Source: Gallionellaceae bacterium (GTDB lineage Bacteria; Pseudomonadota; Gammaproteobacteria; Burkholderiales; Thiobacillaceae). Taken from it: 58,244 bases of DNA. The position numbers and the translations under genes are program-made. The first letter of the stretch is position 1, and every line of letters begins with the position of its first letter. The stretch covers positions 9,854 through 68,097 of the forward strand of contig JAQTLU010000016.1 in the NCBI GenBank assembly GCA_028714735.1, in the 5' to 3' direction. Shown here piece after piece: positions 1 to 8,384 of this stretch. Below the pieces are notes generated by a model, which did not search any database, was not told the DNA's origin, and saw nothing but the letters and a program-made list of their open reading frames with translations.

Positions 1-294
1 GTTCATCGGCTGCGTCATGGAGCCCATCATCGGCGCCATGGAACCCATCATTGGCGCCATGCCGCCCAGCATCGGGTTCATCATGGTCATGGGGTTCATC
101 ATCTGGCCCATCATCGGCGTCATGCCGTTCATCATCGGCCCCATCATGTTCATCGGCTGCGTCATGGAGCCCATCATCGGCGCCATGGAACCCATCATCG
201 GCGCCATGCCGCCCAGCATCGGGTTCATCATGGTCATGGGGTTCATCATCTGGCCCATCATCGGCGTCATGCCGCCCATCATCGGCCCCATCAT
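1..294. repeat. 147-bp tandem repeat, two near-identical units
   Basis: Unit 1 is 1-147 and unit 2 is 148-294. They differ at only three positions: 52 versus 199, and 128-129 versus 275-276. A third, strongly diverged unit begins at 295 and dissolves by about 340. The period is a multiple of three, so each unit adds 49 residues to the methionine-rich protein. The near identity suggests recent duplication or ongoing homogenisation. More units may lie beyond the left edge. Confidence 0.9.
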
Positions 295-417
295 GTTCAT
301 CGGTGCCATCATCGGCGCCATCATGGCCATGGGGTTCATCTGTTCCATGCCCATCTCGGCGTGGGCGCTGGTAGCGGCCAGAATGGCAGCGGCCAGAACG
401 AATTTACGTGCATACAT
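1..417 (-). CDS. Exported methionine-rich repeat protein (partial, C-terminus off the left edge)
   Basis: Read on the minus strand from ATG at 417, this frame has 139 codons and no stop before the window edge. An SD-like GAGGAG lies about 7 bases upstream of the start. Residues 1-20 form a signal peptide ending SAHA. The rest is almost only Met, Pro, Gly, Asn, Thr, Ala, Ser and Gln, built from MMxPM and MMNPM blocks. It is encoded by a 147-bp (49-codon) tandem DNA repeat. No known domain is recognised. Methionine-rich exported proteins often bind Cu(I) or Ag(I) through thioethers, but a metal role here is only an inference. An open plus-strand frame over the same DNA is a shadow of the repeat. 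The gene is transcribed divergently from the MFS gene at 581. Confidence 0.75.
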   Translation of the reverse strand, partial: MYARKFVLAAAILAATSAHAEMGMEQMNPMAMMAPMMAPMNMMGPMMGGMTPMMGQMMNPMTMMNPMLGGMAPMMGSMAPMMGSMTQPMNMMGPMMNGMTPMMGQMMNPMTMMNPMLGGMAPMMGSMAPMMGSMTQPMN

Positions 418-580
418 ATTGAGTCTCCTCGATGATTGTTTGCTGAATGCAGCGGGTAAGATACAGACTTCAATTTCGGTTGCCGCACGGTCAGTCTACA
501 GCGTCCGCGGTTATTCAACCCGCAAGAATTTTCCACCGCCTGATGCGGCCTGCAGGCCGACCTGAGTGAGGGGCGAAAAC

Positions 581-1786
581 GTGATACTCCCTGCCGGCGT
601 CGCACCCGAGGCCCGCCTGCTGCTGATCGGCCGCGCCCTGCGCGCCTTCACCGACGGCTATGTCGCGGTGCTGCTGCCGGCCTACCTGCTGGCGCTGGGC
701 TTCGGCACCTGGGAAGTGGGCCTGCTGAGCACCGCCACCCTGTTCGGTTCGGCGCTGGCCACGCTGGCCGTGGGGGCCTGGGGCCACCGCTTCCATCATC
801 GCGGCCTGTTGCTGGCGGCGGCGCTGCTGATGGCGGCCACCGGACTGGCCTTCGCCAACCTGACCTCGTTCTGGCCGCTCCTGCTGGTGGCCTTCGTCGG
901 CACCATGAACCCCAGTTCCGGCGATGTCAGCGTGTTCCTGCCGCTGGAGCATGCCCGCCTGGCCGAGGCTGCCCAGGGCGATGCCCGCACCACCCTGTTC
1001 GCCCGCTACAGCCTGACCGGCGCCCTGTTCGCGGCGCTCGGCGCCCTGGCCGTCGCCGTGCCGGACTGGCTGGCCGGTGCCGGTATCGACCGGCTGGCCG
1101 CCCTGCGCGGCATGTTCGTCGGCTACGGCGCGGTGGGGCTGGTGGTCTGGCTGCTCTATCGCCGGTTGCCCGAGCCGCCGCCCCATGCGCAGGCCACGCC
1201 GCCGATACCGCTCGGCGCCTCGCGCGGCATCGTGGTCAAACTGGCGGCGCTGTTCTCGGTCGACGCCTTCGCCGGCGGCCTGGTGGTGAATTCGCTGCTG
1301 GCGCTGTGGCTGTTCCAGCGCTTCGACCTCTCGCTGGCCGCAGCCGGCCATTTCTTCTTCTGGGCCGGCCTGCTCACCGCCTTCTCGCAACTGGCCGCCC
1401 CCTACGTGGCGCGGCGGATCGGCCTCCTGAACACCATGGTGTTCAGCCACATCCCGGCCAATGTCTGCCTGATCCTGGCCGCCCTGGCGCCCGGTCTGCC
1501 GCTGGTGCTCGGGTTGCTGCTGCTGCGTGCACTGCTGTCGCAGATGGACGTGCCGACCCGCTCGGCCTTCGTGATGGCGGTGGTGACCCCGCCGGAGCGG
1601 GCGGCGGCGGCCAGTTTCACCGCCGTGCCGCGCAGCCTGGCGGCGGCACTCAGTCCCTCGCTTGGCGGCGCGCTGTTCGCGACCGGCTGGCTGGCCGCGC
1701 CGCTGGTGGCCTGCGGGGTCCTGAAGATCGCCTACGACCTGGCGATCTGGCGGGCGTTCAGACGCATCAGGCCCGGGCAGGACTGA
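581..1786 (+). CDS. MFS transporter
   Basis: A roughly 401-residue polytopic membrane protein with about 12 hydrophobic segments, typical in length for the major facilitator superfamily. It has a basic loop after the central hydrophilic stretch (YRRLPEPPP) and the paired-half layout of MFS carriers. I chose the GTG at 581 because an AGGGG SD lies 7 bases upstream; an in-frame GTG at 566 is an alternative start. The substrate cannot be read from the sequence. It is divergent from the methionine-rich gene and converges directly on the rhodanese gene, with no gap between the stop codons (1784-1786 and 1787-1789). Confidence 0.85.
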   Translation: MILPAGVAPEARLLLIGRALRAFTDGYVAVLLPAYLLALGFGTWEVGLLSTATLFGSALATLAVGAWGHRFHHRGLLLAAALLMAATGLAFANLTSFWPLLLVAFVGTMNPSSGDVSVFLPLEHARLAEAAQGDARTTLFARYSLTGALFAALGALAVAVPDWLAGAGIDRLAALRGMFVGYGAVGLVVWLLYRRLPEPPPHAQATPPIPLGASRGIVVKLAALFSVDAFAGGLVVNSLLALWLFQRFDLSLAAAGHFFFWAGLLTAFSQLAAPYVARRIGLLNTMVFSHIPANVCLILAALAPGLPLVLGLLLLRALLSQMDVPTRSAFVMAVVTPPERAAAASFTAVPRSLAAALSPSLGGALFATGWLAAPLVACGVLKIAYDLAIWRAFRRIRPGQD

Positions 1787-2239
1787 TCAGTGCCCGGCCG
1801 GTTTCGAGGCCCGCGCGTTGGCCTCGAAGCCACCCTTGGCCTTCCAGCCCTCGAAGCCGTCCTGCAGCACCTTGACGTTGTCCCAGCCCAACAGGCGCAA
1901 TGCGAACACCGCCTGGGCCGACAGGCTGCCGGAGTTGCAGTAGACCACCACCATCCGGTCCCGGGGGATCTCGCCTCGCCGGGCCACGGCCTGGCGCCAT
2001 TCGATGTTGATCGCGCCGGGGATGTGCTCCCTGGCGTATTGGCCGGCGTCGCGGGCGTCGATCACGGTGACCTTCGGCCAGTCCTCGGACGGGATCTGTT
2101 CCGGCCAGATCAGGCTGCTGCCGTATTCGGCGAAGTCCGTGTATTCCTCGATGGCCTTCACCACGGCTGGGTTCTCCCCTGCAAACGCGGTCACGGGGAG
2201 GAGCAGGGCGGCGGCGAGTGCCAGGGCAGGCAGTTTCAT
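1787..2239 (-). CDS. Periplasmic single-domain rhodanese
   Basis: 150 residues from ATG at 2239, preceded by GAGGA at good spacing. The N-terminus (MKLPALALAAALLLPVTAFA) is a signal peptide, so the protein acts in the periplasm. A single rhodanese domain follows: VIDARDAGQYAREHIPGA is the CH2A region, and the catalytic loop CNSGSLSA carries Cys101. Family role: transfer of sulfane sulfur through a cysteine persulfide. The C-terminus GWDNVKVLQDGFEGW is typical. Its donor and acceptor are unknown. It lies directly upstream of nothing on its own strand except the CDF/DUF3147 pair, 10 bp away, and may be co-transcribed with them. Confidence 0.88.
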   Translation of the reverse strand: MKLPALALAAALLLPVTAFAGENPAVVKAIEEYTDFAEYGSSLIWPEQIPSEDWPKVTVIDARDAGQYAREHIPGAINIEWRQAVARRGEIPRDRMVVVYCNSGSLSAQAVFALRLLGWDNVKVLQDGFEGWKAKGGFEANARASKPAGH

Positions 2240-2249
2240 GGAGAATTCC

Positions 2250-2882
2250 TCAGGCATTGGCCGAGCTGGAGGCCGAACGCAAGGTGCCCAGGGCATCCCT
2301 GGCGACGTCCCAGGCGGAATGCAGGAACAGGATGCAGATGAAGGCGCCGACGATGAGGTCAGGCCAGGGCGAGGCGGTCAGTCCGACCGCCACGGCCGCG
2401 AGCAGCACCGCCGAATTGGCATACAGGTCATTGCGCGAGCAGAGCCAGACCGAACGCATGTTGATGTCATCGGCGCGATGCCGCCAGAGCAGCAGGAAGC
2501 AGCCGGTATTCACCGCCAGCGCAAGCAGGCCGATGGCGCCCATGGTCTCGTAGCCGGGCGTTTGCGGCACGATCAGCTTGTAGACCAGTTCGGCCAAGAC
2601 GAACAGGCCGAAGGCCGCCATCACGCCGGCCTTGGCCGCGGCCGCGCGCGCCTTCCAGGCCAGGCCGCGGCCGAGCACCCAGAGGCTGAAGGCATAGACC
2701 AGGGCGTCGCCCAGCATGTCGAGCGAATCGGCCAGCAGGGACACCGAGCCGGCCAGCAGGCCGGCCGCCAGCTCGACCACGAACATCACGGCATTGAGCG
2801 CCAGCACCACGCGCAGGGTCGAACCCTGCCGCTCGTGCAGGCGGTCGATGGCGCACGACTTGTCGCTGCAGCAGTGGGCCAT
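2250..2882 (-). CDS. Cation diffusion facilitator (CDF) family exporter, short form
   Basis: 210 residues. The cytosolic N-terminus MAHCCSDKSCAIDRLHER is cysteine-rich and looks like a metal-binding tail. About six membrane segments follow. The CDF metal site appears as LLADSLDMLGDAL in TM2 and CSRNDLYANSAVLLAA in TM5, which holds the paired N/D ligands. The usual C-terminal cytoplasmic domain is absent, so this is a minimal CDF protein. Likely substrates are Zn, Cd, Co or Hg, but the sequence does not decide between them. The start codon overlaps the stop of the upstream DUF3147 gene by one base (TGATG), which indicates translational coupling. Confidence 0.85.
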   Translation of the reverse strand: MAHCCSDKSCAIDRLHERQGSTLRVVLALNAVMFVVELAAGLLAGSVSLLADSLDMLGDALVYAFSLWVLGRGLAWKARAAAAKAGVMAAFGLFVLAELVYKLIVPQTPGYETMGAIGLLALAVNTGCFLLLWRHRADDINMRSVWLCSRNDLYANSAVLLAAVAVGLTASPWPDLIVGAFICILFLHSAWDVARDALGTLRSASSSANA

Positions 2883-3232
2883 CAAAGGGTAACGCCGAAC
2901 TTGCGCAGCAGGGGCAGCGAAGCGAGATAGACCAGCACGGTCAATCCCGACGCGACGGCCAGGCCAAGCCAGAAGCCGACGCCGTGCCGGAGCAGGAAGG
3001 CGAAGGCCAGGAACAGGACCAGGGAAGGAATCACCAGCCAGAAGATCTGGCCGGCCAGGTCGGCGACGGCCTGGTTGGGCACGCCTTCGGCATGCAGCCA
3101 GACGAAGGCCAGCAGGGAGGTCAGCGGCAAGGCGGCCAACAGCGCGGCGAATCCGGCCTGGCGTTTCGCCAGCTCGGAGACGGCCACAACGATCAGCGCG
3201 GTGACGACGATCTTGATGGCGTAATGGAACAT
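2882..3232 (-). CDS. DUF3147-family small membrane protein
   Basis: 116 residues with four hydrophobic segments and almost no extramembrane sequence. The layout (FHYAIKIVVTALIVVAVSELAKR, broken by short polar loops) matches the DUF3147 family as I know it; the function of that family is unknown. No clear SD precedes ATG 3232. It is the first gene of a two- or three-gene unit with the CDF exporter and possibly the rhodanese, so it may assist metal export, but that rests on position only. Confidence 0.7.
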   Translation of the reverse strand: MFHYAIKIVVTALIVVAVSELAKRQAGFAALLAALPLTSLLAFVWLHAEGVPNQAVADLAGQIFWLVIPSLVLFLAFAFLLRHGVGFWLGLAVASGLTVLVYLASLPLLRKFGVTL

Positions 3233-3336
3233 GATCGATCGGGTCCAGGTTGCGTTTCGGCAATGCTAGCCAATTTTGCCCGCTGGGCGGGATTTACTTG
3301 CCGGAAGGTTGCCAGGAAGGGGGGCAGGCCGAACGC

Positions 3337-3371
3337 GTCGATGCCGGCGCGCTTGGCGCGCCGGCATCGAC
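3337..3371. terminator. Strong GC-rich hairpin downstream of the OmpA gene
   Basis: A perfect 16-bp inverted repeat (arms 3337-3352 and 3356-3371) closes a 3-base loop, between the OmpA stop (3410) and the DUF3147 start (3232). No T-run follows on either strand. It could be a transcript 3' end, a pause/processing hairpin or a dispersed palindrome rather than a classic intrinsic terminator. Confidence 0.45.
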
Positions 3372-3409
3372 CGGGGGCGAGTGGTCAGGCCGACAAGCCA
3401 ACCGGCCCG

Positions 3410-4096
3410 TCAACCGGTGACGTGCAGTTCGACCCGACGGTTTTCGTAGCGCCCGACCCGGGTCTTGTTGGTGGCGATGAAGTGCGTCTTGCCGAAACCC
3501 TCGGTGGCCAGGCGGTCCTCCGGGACGCCCCTGGCGATCAGGTATTGCCTGACCGACTGGGCACGGCGCTCGGACAGCGTCATGTTGTAGGCGGCCGGCC
3601 CGATCGCGTCGGTATAGCCATCCACCTGGACATGGGGGTAGCTATCCGACATGAGCTCTTCCGCCGCCTGGTTCAGGATCGGATAGGCCAGCGGGTTCAG
3701 CTCGGCGGAGTTGAACTTGAAATTGACGTCCTTGAGGACCAGGGGCAGGGTCCTGTTCAAGACCGGGGCGGGGGCCTGGACCGGGGCCGGGACGGCTGCG
3801 GCGACCGGTGCCGGTTCTGGGGCCACCCGGACGACCCGCGTTACCTCGATCGCGGGTGCCGGTGCCGCTTCGACGACCGGTGCCGGGGTCGCCTCGGCGA
3901 CTGGCGGCGGCGCATTGCAGGGTCGGTCCAGCAGTGCCCTGCCCGGGCAGCCTATGGTCCGGTAGAGCTGGTAGCCGATGGTGTATCCGGTGGGACTGTC
4001 CGGGTTGGTCGGGTTGTAGTAAGGCTCGGGCTGGGCATTTGCCATTTGGCAGGCAGCCAGGGCGAGGCCGAAAACACTATATGGATGGATACGCAT
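3410..4096 (-). CDS. OmpA-family peptidoglycan-associated outer membrane protein
   Basis: 228 residues from ATG 4096, preceded by a strong TTGGAGGT SD. A signal peptide ends around ACQMANA; a Cys lies within it, but no good lipobox is seen. A short N-terminal segment with Cys-containing motifs (TIGCPG, DRPCNAP) is followed by a Pro/Ala/Val-rich linker (about 70-115). A C-terminal OmpA domain covers about 120-228 (LKDVNFKFNSAELNP, GYTDAIGPAAYN, LSERRAQSVRQYL, ATEGFGKTHF, NRRVELH), which contains the diaminopimelate-binding Asp and Arg of the family. Role: anchoring the envelope to peptidoglycan. No eight-strand barrel is evident, so the N-terminal part is not OmpA-like. Confidence 0.88.
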   Translation of the reverse strand: MRIHPYSVFGLALAACQMANAQPEPYYNPTNPDSPTGYTIGYQLYRTIGCPGRALLDRPCNAPPPVAEATPAPVVEAAPAPAIEVTRVVRVAPEPAPVAAAVPAPVQAPAPVLNRTLPLVLKDVNFKFNSAELNPLAYPILNQAAEELMSDSYPHVQVDGYTDAIGPAAYNMTLSERRAQSVRQYLIARGVPEDRLATEGFGKTHFIATNKTRVGRYENRRVELHVTG

Positions 4097-4123
4097 ATTG
4101 ACCTCCAAGCTGGAATGATCCGG

Positions 4124-4150
4124 AAAAAAATGCCCGGCCTGAGCCGGGCC
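4124..4150 (-). terminator. Intrinsic terminator of the GT-C glycosyltransferase gene
   Basis: On the minus strand a GCCCGGC-TCAG-GCCGGGC stem-loop (4132-4149) is followed at once by seven T (4130-4124). It lies 112 bp past the stop at 4262 and before the OmpA start at 4096, so it separates the two minus-strand genes. Confidence 0.88.
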
Positions 4151-4261
4151 AAGTTTGCGGAGGAGACTACAGTTGCTGAGATCACCCGCGCGTGGGCAGG
4201 TTCCGCATGGCTGTTTACAGTTTGGTAAGCCAGCCGCCGAGGGCGCCGTGCCGGCCGGGGC

Positions 4262-5785
4262 TCAGTGCGGGTTCAGGATGGCCAGTTGCCAGTCGGAGGT
4301 GCGGTAGCCGGTCGGCTTCCACAGATGTCGCCAGGGCGCCTGCACCGGCTCCGGCCGGGCCGAGCCGAGGTAGGCGCGCAGATCGGGCGGCGCCTCGCCG
4401 TCGGCGGTCGCCGGCCAGACGATGGCGGTCTGGCCGCCCGCGTTGCCGGTGCCGGTCAGGTCGAGTCCCGCCACCACGAAGCGGGCATCCGGGAAGAATC
4501 GGCGCAGGTTGCCGCCGAGCTCGACGTTGTCGACGACGATGCTGCCGCTTTGGAAGCCGCGCTCACGCAGGGTCCGGGCCAGGTCGGCATAGGGCACGCC
4601 CCAGCGGCACTTCGAACAGACCGGCTCATGCACGAACATGTTGGCGGCGCGGCCGAGGAAGGCGACCACGGTCAGGGTCAGCATGATCGCCACGAACACC
4701 TTGATCCGGGCCGGCGAGGGACTGGACTGGCGGGCCTTCTCGGTCAGCCAGGCGAGGCCGATCACGAACATCGGCAGCAGGCTGTGCACCGCGTAGTCCG
4801 AACGCGGCAGCAACAGGGTGTCGAACAGCACCAGCCAGGCCACCTCGATCAGCAGCAGGTGCAGGATGAGTTGCCCGAAATCGGGCGCGACGCCTTGCGC
4901 CGGGCGGATGGCCGTCTGCCGGAACAGGGTCTTCAGCACGCCCGGAAACACCGCCGGCAGGATGAAGATGTAGGGCGACAGGACCAGCACGGGGAAACTG
5001 AGGGCATCGCGCAGGGCATGCAATACGTCCTTGGGCGTGTGCCTGGCGGTAACCGAGACCAGGCCCGAGACGAAGTCCGCACCGCGTTGCGGGTCGGCCA
5101 GCAGCCAGGCGGCGTAGGGCGCCACGATCAGGAGCGGGATGGGCAGCATGGCCAGCAAGGGCGCCGCGTAGACCTGGCGCCGGATCGCCGGTTGCAGCCA
5201 GGCGGCGGCGAGCAGGGCGACCAGGAATACCGCATAGGTGTGCTCGGTGAGCAGGCCGAGCCCGGCCAGGATGGCGAACAGGGCGTAGTCGCGCCGCCTG
5301 CCGCGGTCGACCAGGAGCAGCAGCGCCCAGACCGTGGCGACCGCCAGCGCCATGGCGCCGACCCGGTGGGTGAAGCCTTCGTGGAAGCGCCAGAATATCT
5401 GGTAGACCAGGGCCATGGCGTCGACCGCCATGAAGCCCCAGAGGGCGCTGCCGGTAATCCGGCGGGTGATCAGGAACAGCCAGCCGGCCATGCCGACCAG
5501 GAGGCCGTACTTGAGCAGCAGGAAGGCCTGGACGCCGGTGCCCAGGACCTGCTGCAATGCCCAGAGCGCCCAGTCGTAGAGCGGCCCCTGGCGGACGCCG
5601 TAGCCGGGCGCCAGGACCTGGATCAGGAGGTTGTCGTAGGGGTCGTCCTCGCCCAGGTTGCCGGAGGCGAGCAGGCGGGCGCCGGTATGGACCAGGGCAT
5701 AGGCGGCCACCACGGCGAGCACGCCGGGCAGGCTGTAGAGGAAGCGTTTCCCCTCGCCGGATGGGGTTGGGCCAGTCGATTCCAG
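4262..5785 (-). CDS. GT-C fold membrane glycosyltransferase (GT39/ArnT-like), apparent CTG start
   Basis: A polytopic membrane protein of about 507 residues. The first periplasmic loop has the acidic motif GEDDPYDN followed by GPLYDWALWALQQVLG, as in GT39/PMT/ArnT-type enzymes that take sugars from polyprenyl phosphates. About ten hydrophobic segments follow, then a soluble C-terminal domain of roughly 110 residues. Acceptor and sugar are unknown. The start is odd: no ATG, GTG or TTG occurs in frame near the promoter. The ATG at 5799 is in another frame and gives only 83 residues. A CTG at 5785 has GAGGAAG at SD spacing, and a TATAAT box lies 40 bp upstream. A one-base indel linking the ATG to this frame is the alternative. 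Confidence 0.7.
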   Translation of the reverse strand: MESTGPTPSGEGKRFLYSLPGVLAVVAAYALVHTGARLLASGNLGEDDPYDNLLIQVLAPGYGVRQGPLYDWALWALQQVLGTGVQAFLLLKYGLLVGMAGWLFLITRRITGSALWGFMAVDAMALVYQIFWRFHEGFTHRVGAMALAVATVWALLLLVDRGRRRDYALFAILAGLGLLTEHTYAVFLVALLAAAWLQPAIRRQVYAAPLLAMLPIPLLIVAPYAAWLLADPQRGADFVSGLVSVTARHTPKDVLHALRDALSFPVLVLSPYIFILPAVFPGVLKTLFRQTAIRPAQGVAPDFGQLILHLLLIEVAWLVLFDTLLLPRSDYAVHSLLPMFVIGLAWLTEKARQSSPSPARIKVFVAIMLTLTVVAFLGRAANMFVHEPVCSKCRWGVPYADLARTLRERGFQSGSIVVDNVELGGNLRRFFPDARFVVAGLDLTGTGNAGGQTAIVWPATADGEAPPDLRAYLGSARPEPVQAPWRHLWKPTGYRTSDWQLAILNPH

Positions 5786-5817
5786 GGTGTCTTCCTCATG
5801 TGACGTCGCACGCAGCA

Positions 5818-5852
5818 GGGCGCGATTATATCGCCACCGTCCAGCCGTGGCC
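5818..5852 (-). promoter_or_regulatory. Candidate sigma70 promoter for the GT-C gene
   Basis: A perfect minus-strand TATAAT lies at 5830-5825. The -35 region 17 bases upstream is poor (AGGCCA). A transcript starting near 5818 would have a leader of about 33 bases ending in GAGGAAG, which supports initiation close to 5785 and not at the far-upstream in-frame ATG inside rmuC. Confidence 0.5.
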
Positions 5853-5900
5853 TTCGTGGAATAATGGCGGGCAATCGACAACCCAGGCAGTCCCGGTTCC

Positions 5901-7163
5901 ATGACCTCTGAAATCCTGTTCGCGCTTCTGGCCGGCCTGGCCGCCGGCATCGGCCTGCTGCTCTGGCAGCGCGGCCGCTGGCTGGCCGAGCAGGGCGGCC
6001 TGCTGGTCCGCATCGCCCAGCTGGAGACCGAGCTGGACAGCGAACGGACCGCCCTGACGGAAAAGCTGAAGCTGCTCGACGAGGCGCGCACGCAGTCGCT
6101 CGATGCCTTTCGCGCCTTGTCGGCCGAGGCCCTGAAGAGCAACAACCAGGCCTTCCTCGACCTCGCCCGCGAGAACCTGGCGAAGTTCCAGGCCGGCGCG
6201 AAGAGCGACCTCGACGCCCGCAACAAGGCGGTGGAGGTCCTGGTCAAGCCGCTGGCCGAGACCCTGGCCAAGCTGGAGGGCCAGACGGTCGGCCTGGAAC
6301 AGGCGCGCGCCGTGGCCTACACCCAGTTGAGCGAGCAGGTGCGCCAGCTGTTCGACAGCCAGCAGTCCCTGCAAAAGGAGACCCGCAGCCTGGGCAACGC
6401 CCTGCGCCGGCCGGACGTGCGCGGCCGCTGGGGCGAGATCCAGCTGCGCCGGGTGGTCGAACTGGCCGGCATGCTGGCCCATTGCGACTTCGACGAGCAG
6501 ACCAGCACCGAGTCCGAACACGGCCGCCAGCGGCCCGACATGTTGGTGCGCCTGCCGGCCGGCAAGACCATCGTGGTCGACGTCAAGACGCCCATCGACG
6601 CCTTCATGGACGCCATGGCGGCCGAGGACGAACACAAGCGGGAGGCCGCGCTGGACCGCTTCACCCGGCATGTCAAGGACCACATCGTCAGCCTGTCGGT
6701 GAAGGCCTACTGGGCCCAGTTCGAGCCGTCGCCCGAATTCGTGGTCATGTTCCTGCCCGGCGAGGCCTATTTCAGCGCCGCCCTGCAGCGCGACCCGACC
6801 CTGATCGAATTCGCCGCCGATCAGCGGGTGATCCTGGCCACGCCGACCACCCTGCTGGCCCTGTTGAAGGCGGTCTATTACGGCTGGCGCCAGGAGGCCC
6901 TGGCGGAAAACGCGCGCGAGATCTCCGCCCTCGGCAAGGAGTTGTACGACCGCCTGTCCACCCTGGCCGGGCACTGGGTCGGCGTCGGCAAGAACCTCGG
7001 CCAGGCCACCGAGGCCTACAACAAGGCGGTCGCCTCGCTGGAGAGCCGGGTACTGGTCACGGCGCGCAAGTTCCGCGATCTCAAGGCCGCCGAGGCCGAC
7101 AAGGAACTGCCGCCGCCGCCCTTGGTGGAAGTGGTGCCCAGACTGCCGATCGACACCGAATAA
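5901..7163 (+). CDS. rmuC: DNA recombination protein RmuC
   Basis: 420 residues. An N-terminal membrane anchor (about 5-22) is followed by a long coiled coil (about 30-150). The RmuC nuclease-like domain begins around [19 protein letters not shown]-(D/E)xK-type core is visible as RPDMLVRLP and then IVVDVKTP. The C-terminal part ([26 protein letters not shown]) is the most conserved RmuC signature. Family role: limits DNA inversion and rearrangement at inverted repeats, with an inferred nuclease activity. It is the first gene of a tightly overlapping unit: its stop TAA shares its final A with the ATG of the EamA gene. Confidence 0.95.
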   Translation: MTSEILFALLAGLAAGIGLLLWQRGRWLAEQGGLLVRIAQLETELDSERTALTEKLKLLDEARTQSLDAFRALSAEALKSNNQAFLDLARENLAKFQAGAKSDLDARNKAVEVLVKPLAETLAKLEGQTVGLEQARAVAYTQLSEQVRQLFDSQQSLQKETRSLGNALRRPDVRGRWGEIQLRRVVELAGMLAHCDFDEQTSTESEHGRQRPDMLVRLPAGKTIVVDVKTPIDAFMDAMAAEDEHKREAALDRFTRHVKDHIVSLSVKAYWAQFEPSPEFVVMFLPGEAYFSAALQRDPTLIEFAADQRVILATPTTLLALLKAVYYGWRQEALAENAREISALGKELYDRLSTLAGHWVGVGKNLGQATEAYNKAVASLESRVLVTARKFRDLKAAEADKELPPPPLVEVVPRLPIDTE

Positions 7164-8023
7164 TGGGCTCGTTCTGGATGCTGGCGGCGGGCGCCAGCTT
7201 CGCGCTCATGAGCGTGCTCGTGAAAATGGCCGCCAGCCAGTTCTCCAGCCACGAGCTGGTGTTCTGGCGCTCGGTGCTGGGCCTGGCCTTCATCTTCATC
7301 TTCCTGCGCCTGCCGACGGCGGGCGGCGTCGGCCGCAAGCTGGTCGGCGGCCACCTGGTTATGCACCTGCGCCGGGGCCTGGTCGGCTTCACGGCGCTGG
7401 CGAGCTTCTTCTACGCCATCACCCAGTTGCCCATGTCGGTGGCGATCACCCTCAACTACACCTCGCCGCTGTTCCTGGCCCTGATCATGCCCTGGTGGCT
7501 GCACGAGCGGCCGCGACCGGTGCAGTACCTGGCCGTGGCGCTGGGCTTTCTCGGGGTCGCCCTGCTGCTGCGGCCCTGGCAGGGCGAAAGCGACCTGACC
7601 GCCGGCCTGATCGGGCTGTTTTCCGGCTTCATGGCCTCGCTGGCCTATGTCCATGTCCGCCAGCTGGGCCGGCTGCACGAACCGGAATGGCGCACCGTGT
7701 TCTGGTTCGCCGTGGTCTGCACGCTCGGCGCCAGCCTGCTCGCCAGCGCCGACGCCTGGCATGCCCCGACCCTGGACAACGCCTGGTTGTTGCTCCTGCT
7801 GGGGCTGTTCGCCACCTTCGGGCAATTGGCCATGACGCGCGCCTATCGCACCGGCGATACCGTCGTGGTGGCCAGCCTGGCCTACAGCACGGTGGTGTTC
7901 GGAAGTCTGCTGGATGGTTTAATCTGGGGTGTGAAGCTGCCTGCCGTCGCCTGGTTCGGTATCGCCATGACCGTGGCGGCGGGGGTGTGGGCCGTACTGT
8001 TGAATGACAAGGAACCAAAATGA
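7163..8023 (+). CDS. EamA/DMT-family transporter
   Basis: 286 residues with ten hydrophobic segments arranged as two EamA repeats (about 3-135 and 145-280). The repeat hallmark is visible as ALASFFYAITQLPMSVAI in the first half and LAMTRAYRTGDTVVVAS in the second. It belongs to the drug/metabolite transporter superfamily; close relatives include purine/S-adenosylmethionine exporters, but the substrate is not readable here. Its ATG overlaps the rmuC stop by one base and its TGA overlaps the next ATG (ATGA), so it is translated from one message with both. Confidence 0.88.
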   Translation: MGSFWMLAAGASFALMSVLVKMAASQFSSHELVFWRSVLGLAFIFIFLRLPTAGGVGRKLVGGHLVMHLRRGLVGFTALASFFYAITQLPMSVAITLNYTSPLFLALIMPWWLHERPRPVQYLAVALGFLGVALLLRPWQGESDLTAGLIGLFSGFMASLAYVHVRQLGRLHEPEWRTVFWFAVVCTLGASLLASADAWHAPTLDNAWLLLLLGLFATFGQLAMTRAYRTGDTVVVASLAYSTVVFGSLLDGLIWGVKLPAVAWFGIAMTVAAGVWAVLLNDKEPK

Positions 8024-8364
8024 TCGCGATAAAAGACCAAGGCAAGCTGGTGAGCATCTCCGTCATCGGCGAATTCACCGTGGCGGACTACAAGGAATTC
8101 GAGCAGCACGTGCTCAACCATCTCCAGGCCGGCGGCGTCAACCTGCTCCTGGACCTGCGCGACATGATCGACTACACCCTCGACGTGATCTGGGAAGAGA
8201 TCAAGTTCAACCGCGAGCACCGCTACGACTTCCGCAAGATCGCCGTGGTCACCGGCGACGAATGGATGGTCTGGATCGCCTGGCTGAACAGCCTGCTGGT
8301 CGACGGTGAACTGAGGGTGTTCGACGACCCGGGCCTGGCGCTGGACTGGCTGGGACAGGACTAA
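8020..8364 (+). CDS. STAS/SpoIIAA-like small protein
   Basis: 114 residues, cytosolic, no membrane segments. The pattern fits the SpoIIAA-like (STAS) fold: a beta strand (KLVSISVIGEFTVADY), a helix (EFEQHVLNHL), a central strand NLLLDLRDM, then alternating strands and helices ending VFDDPGLALDWL. Such proteins act as small ligand- or partner-binding modules; no partner is identified. The usual phosphorylated Ser of anti-sigma antagonists is not evident, so a partner-switching role is not supported. It overlaps the EamA stop by four bases. Confidence 0.7.
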   Translation: MIAIKDQGKLVSISVIGEFTVADYKEFEQHVLNHLQAGGVNLLLDLRDMIDYTLDVIWEEIKFNREHRYDFRKIAVVTGDEWMVWIAWLNSLLVDGELRVFDDPGLALDWLGQD

Positions 8365-8384
8365 GCGCTCCTGCCCCGGAGGCC

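Noticed and set aside
1-340. CRISPR-like array
   Set aside because: The repeats are 147 bp, contiguous without spacers, in frame, and encode a protein.
17-565. Plus-strand 182-codon frame over the repeat
   Set aside because: It reads the antisense of the methionine-rich gene (poly-Ile/Met from CAT repeats), has no SD and runs into the MFS gene region. The minus-strand frame has an SD and a signal peptide.
5786-6271. N-terminal extension of the GT-C protein to an ATG at 6271
   Set aside because: The extension is Ser/Arg-rich, overlaps rmuC on the other strand, and lies upstream of the predicted TATAAT promoter.
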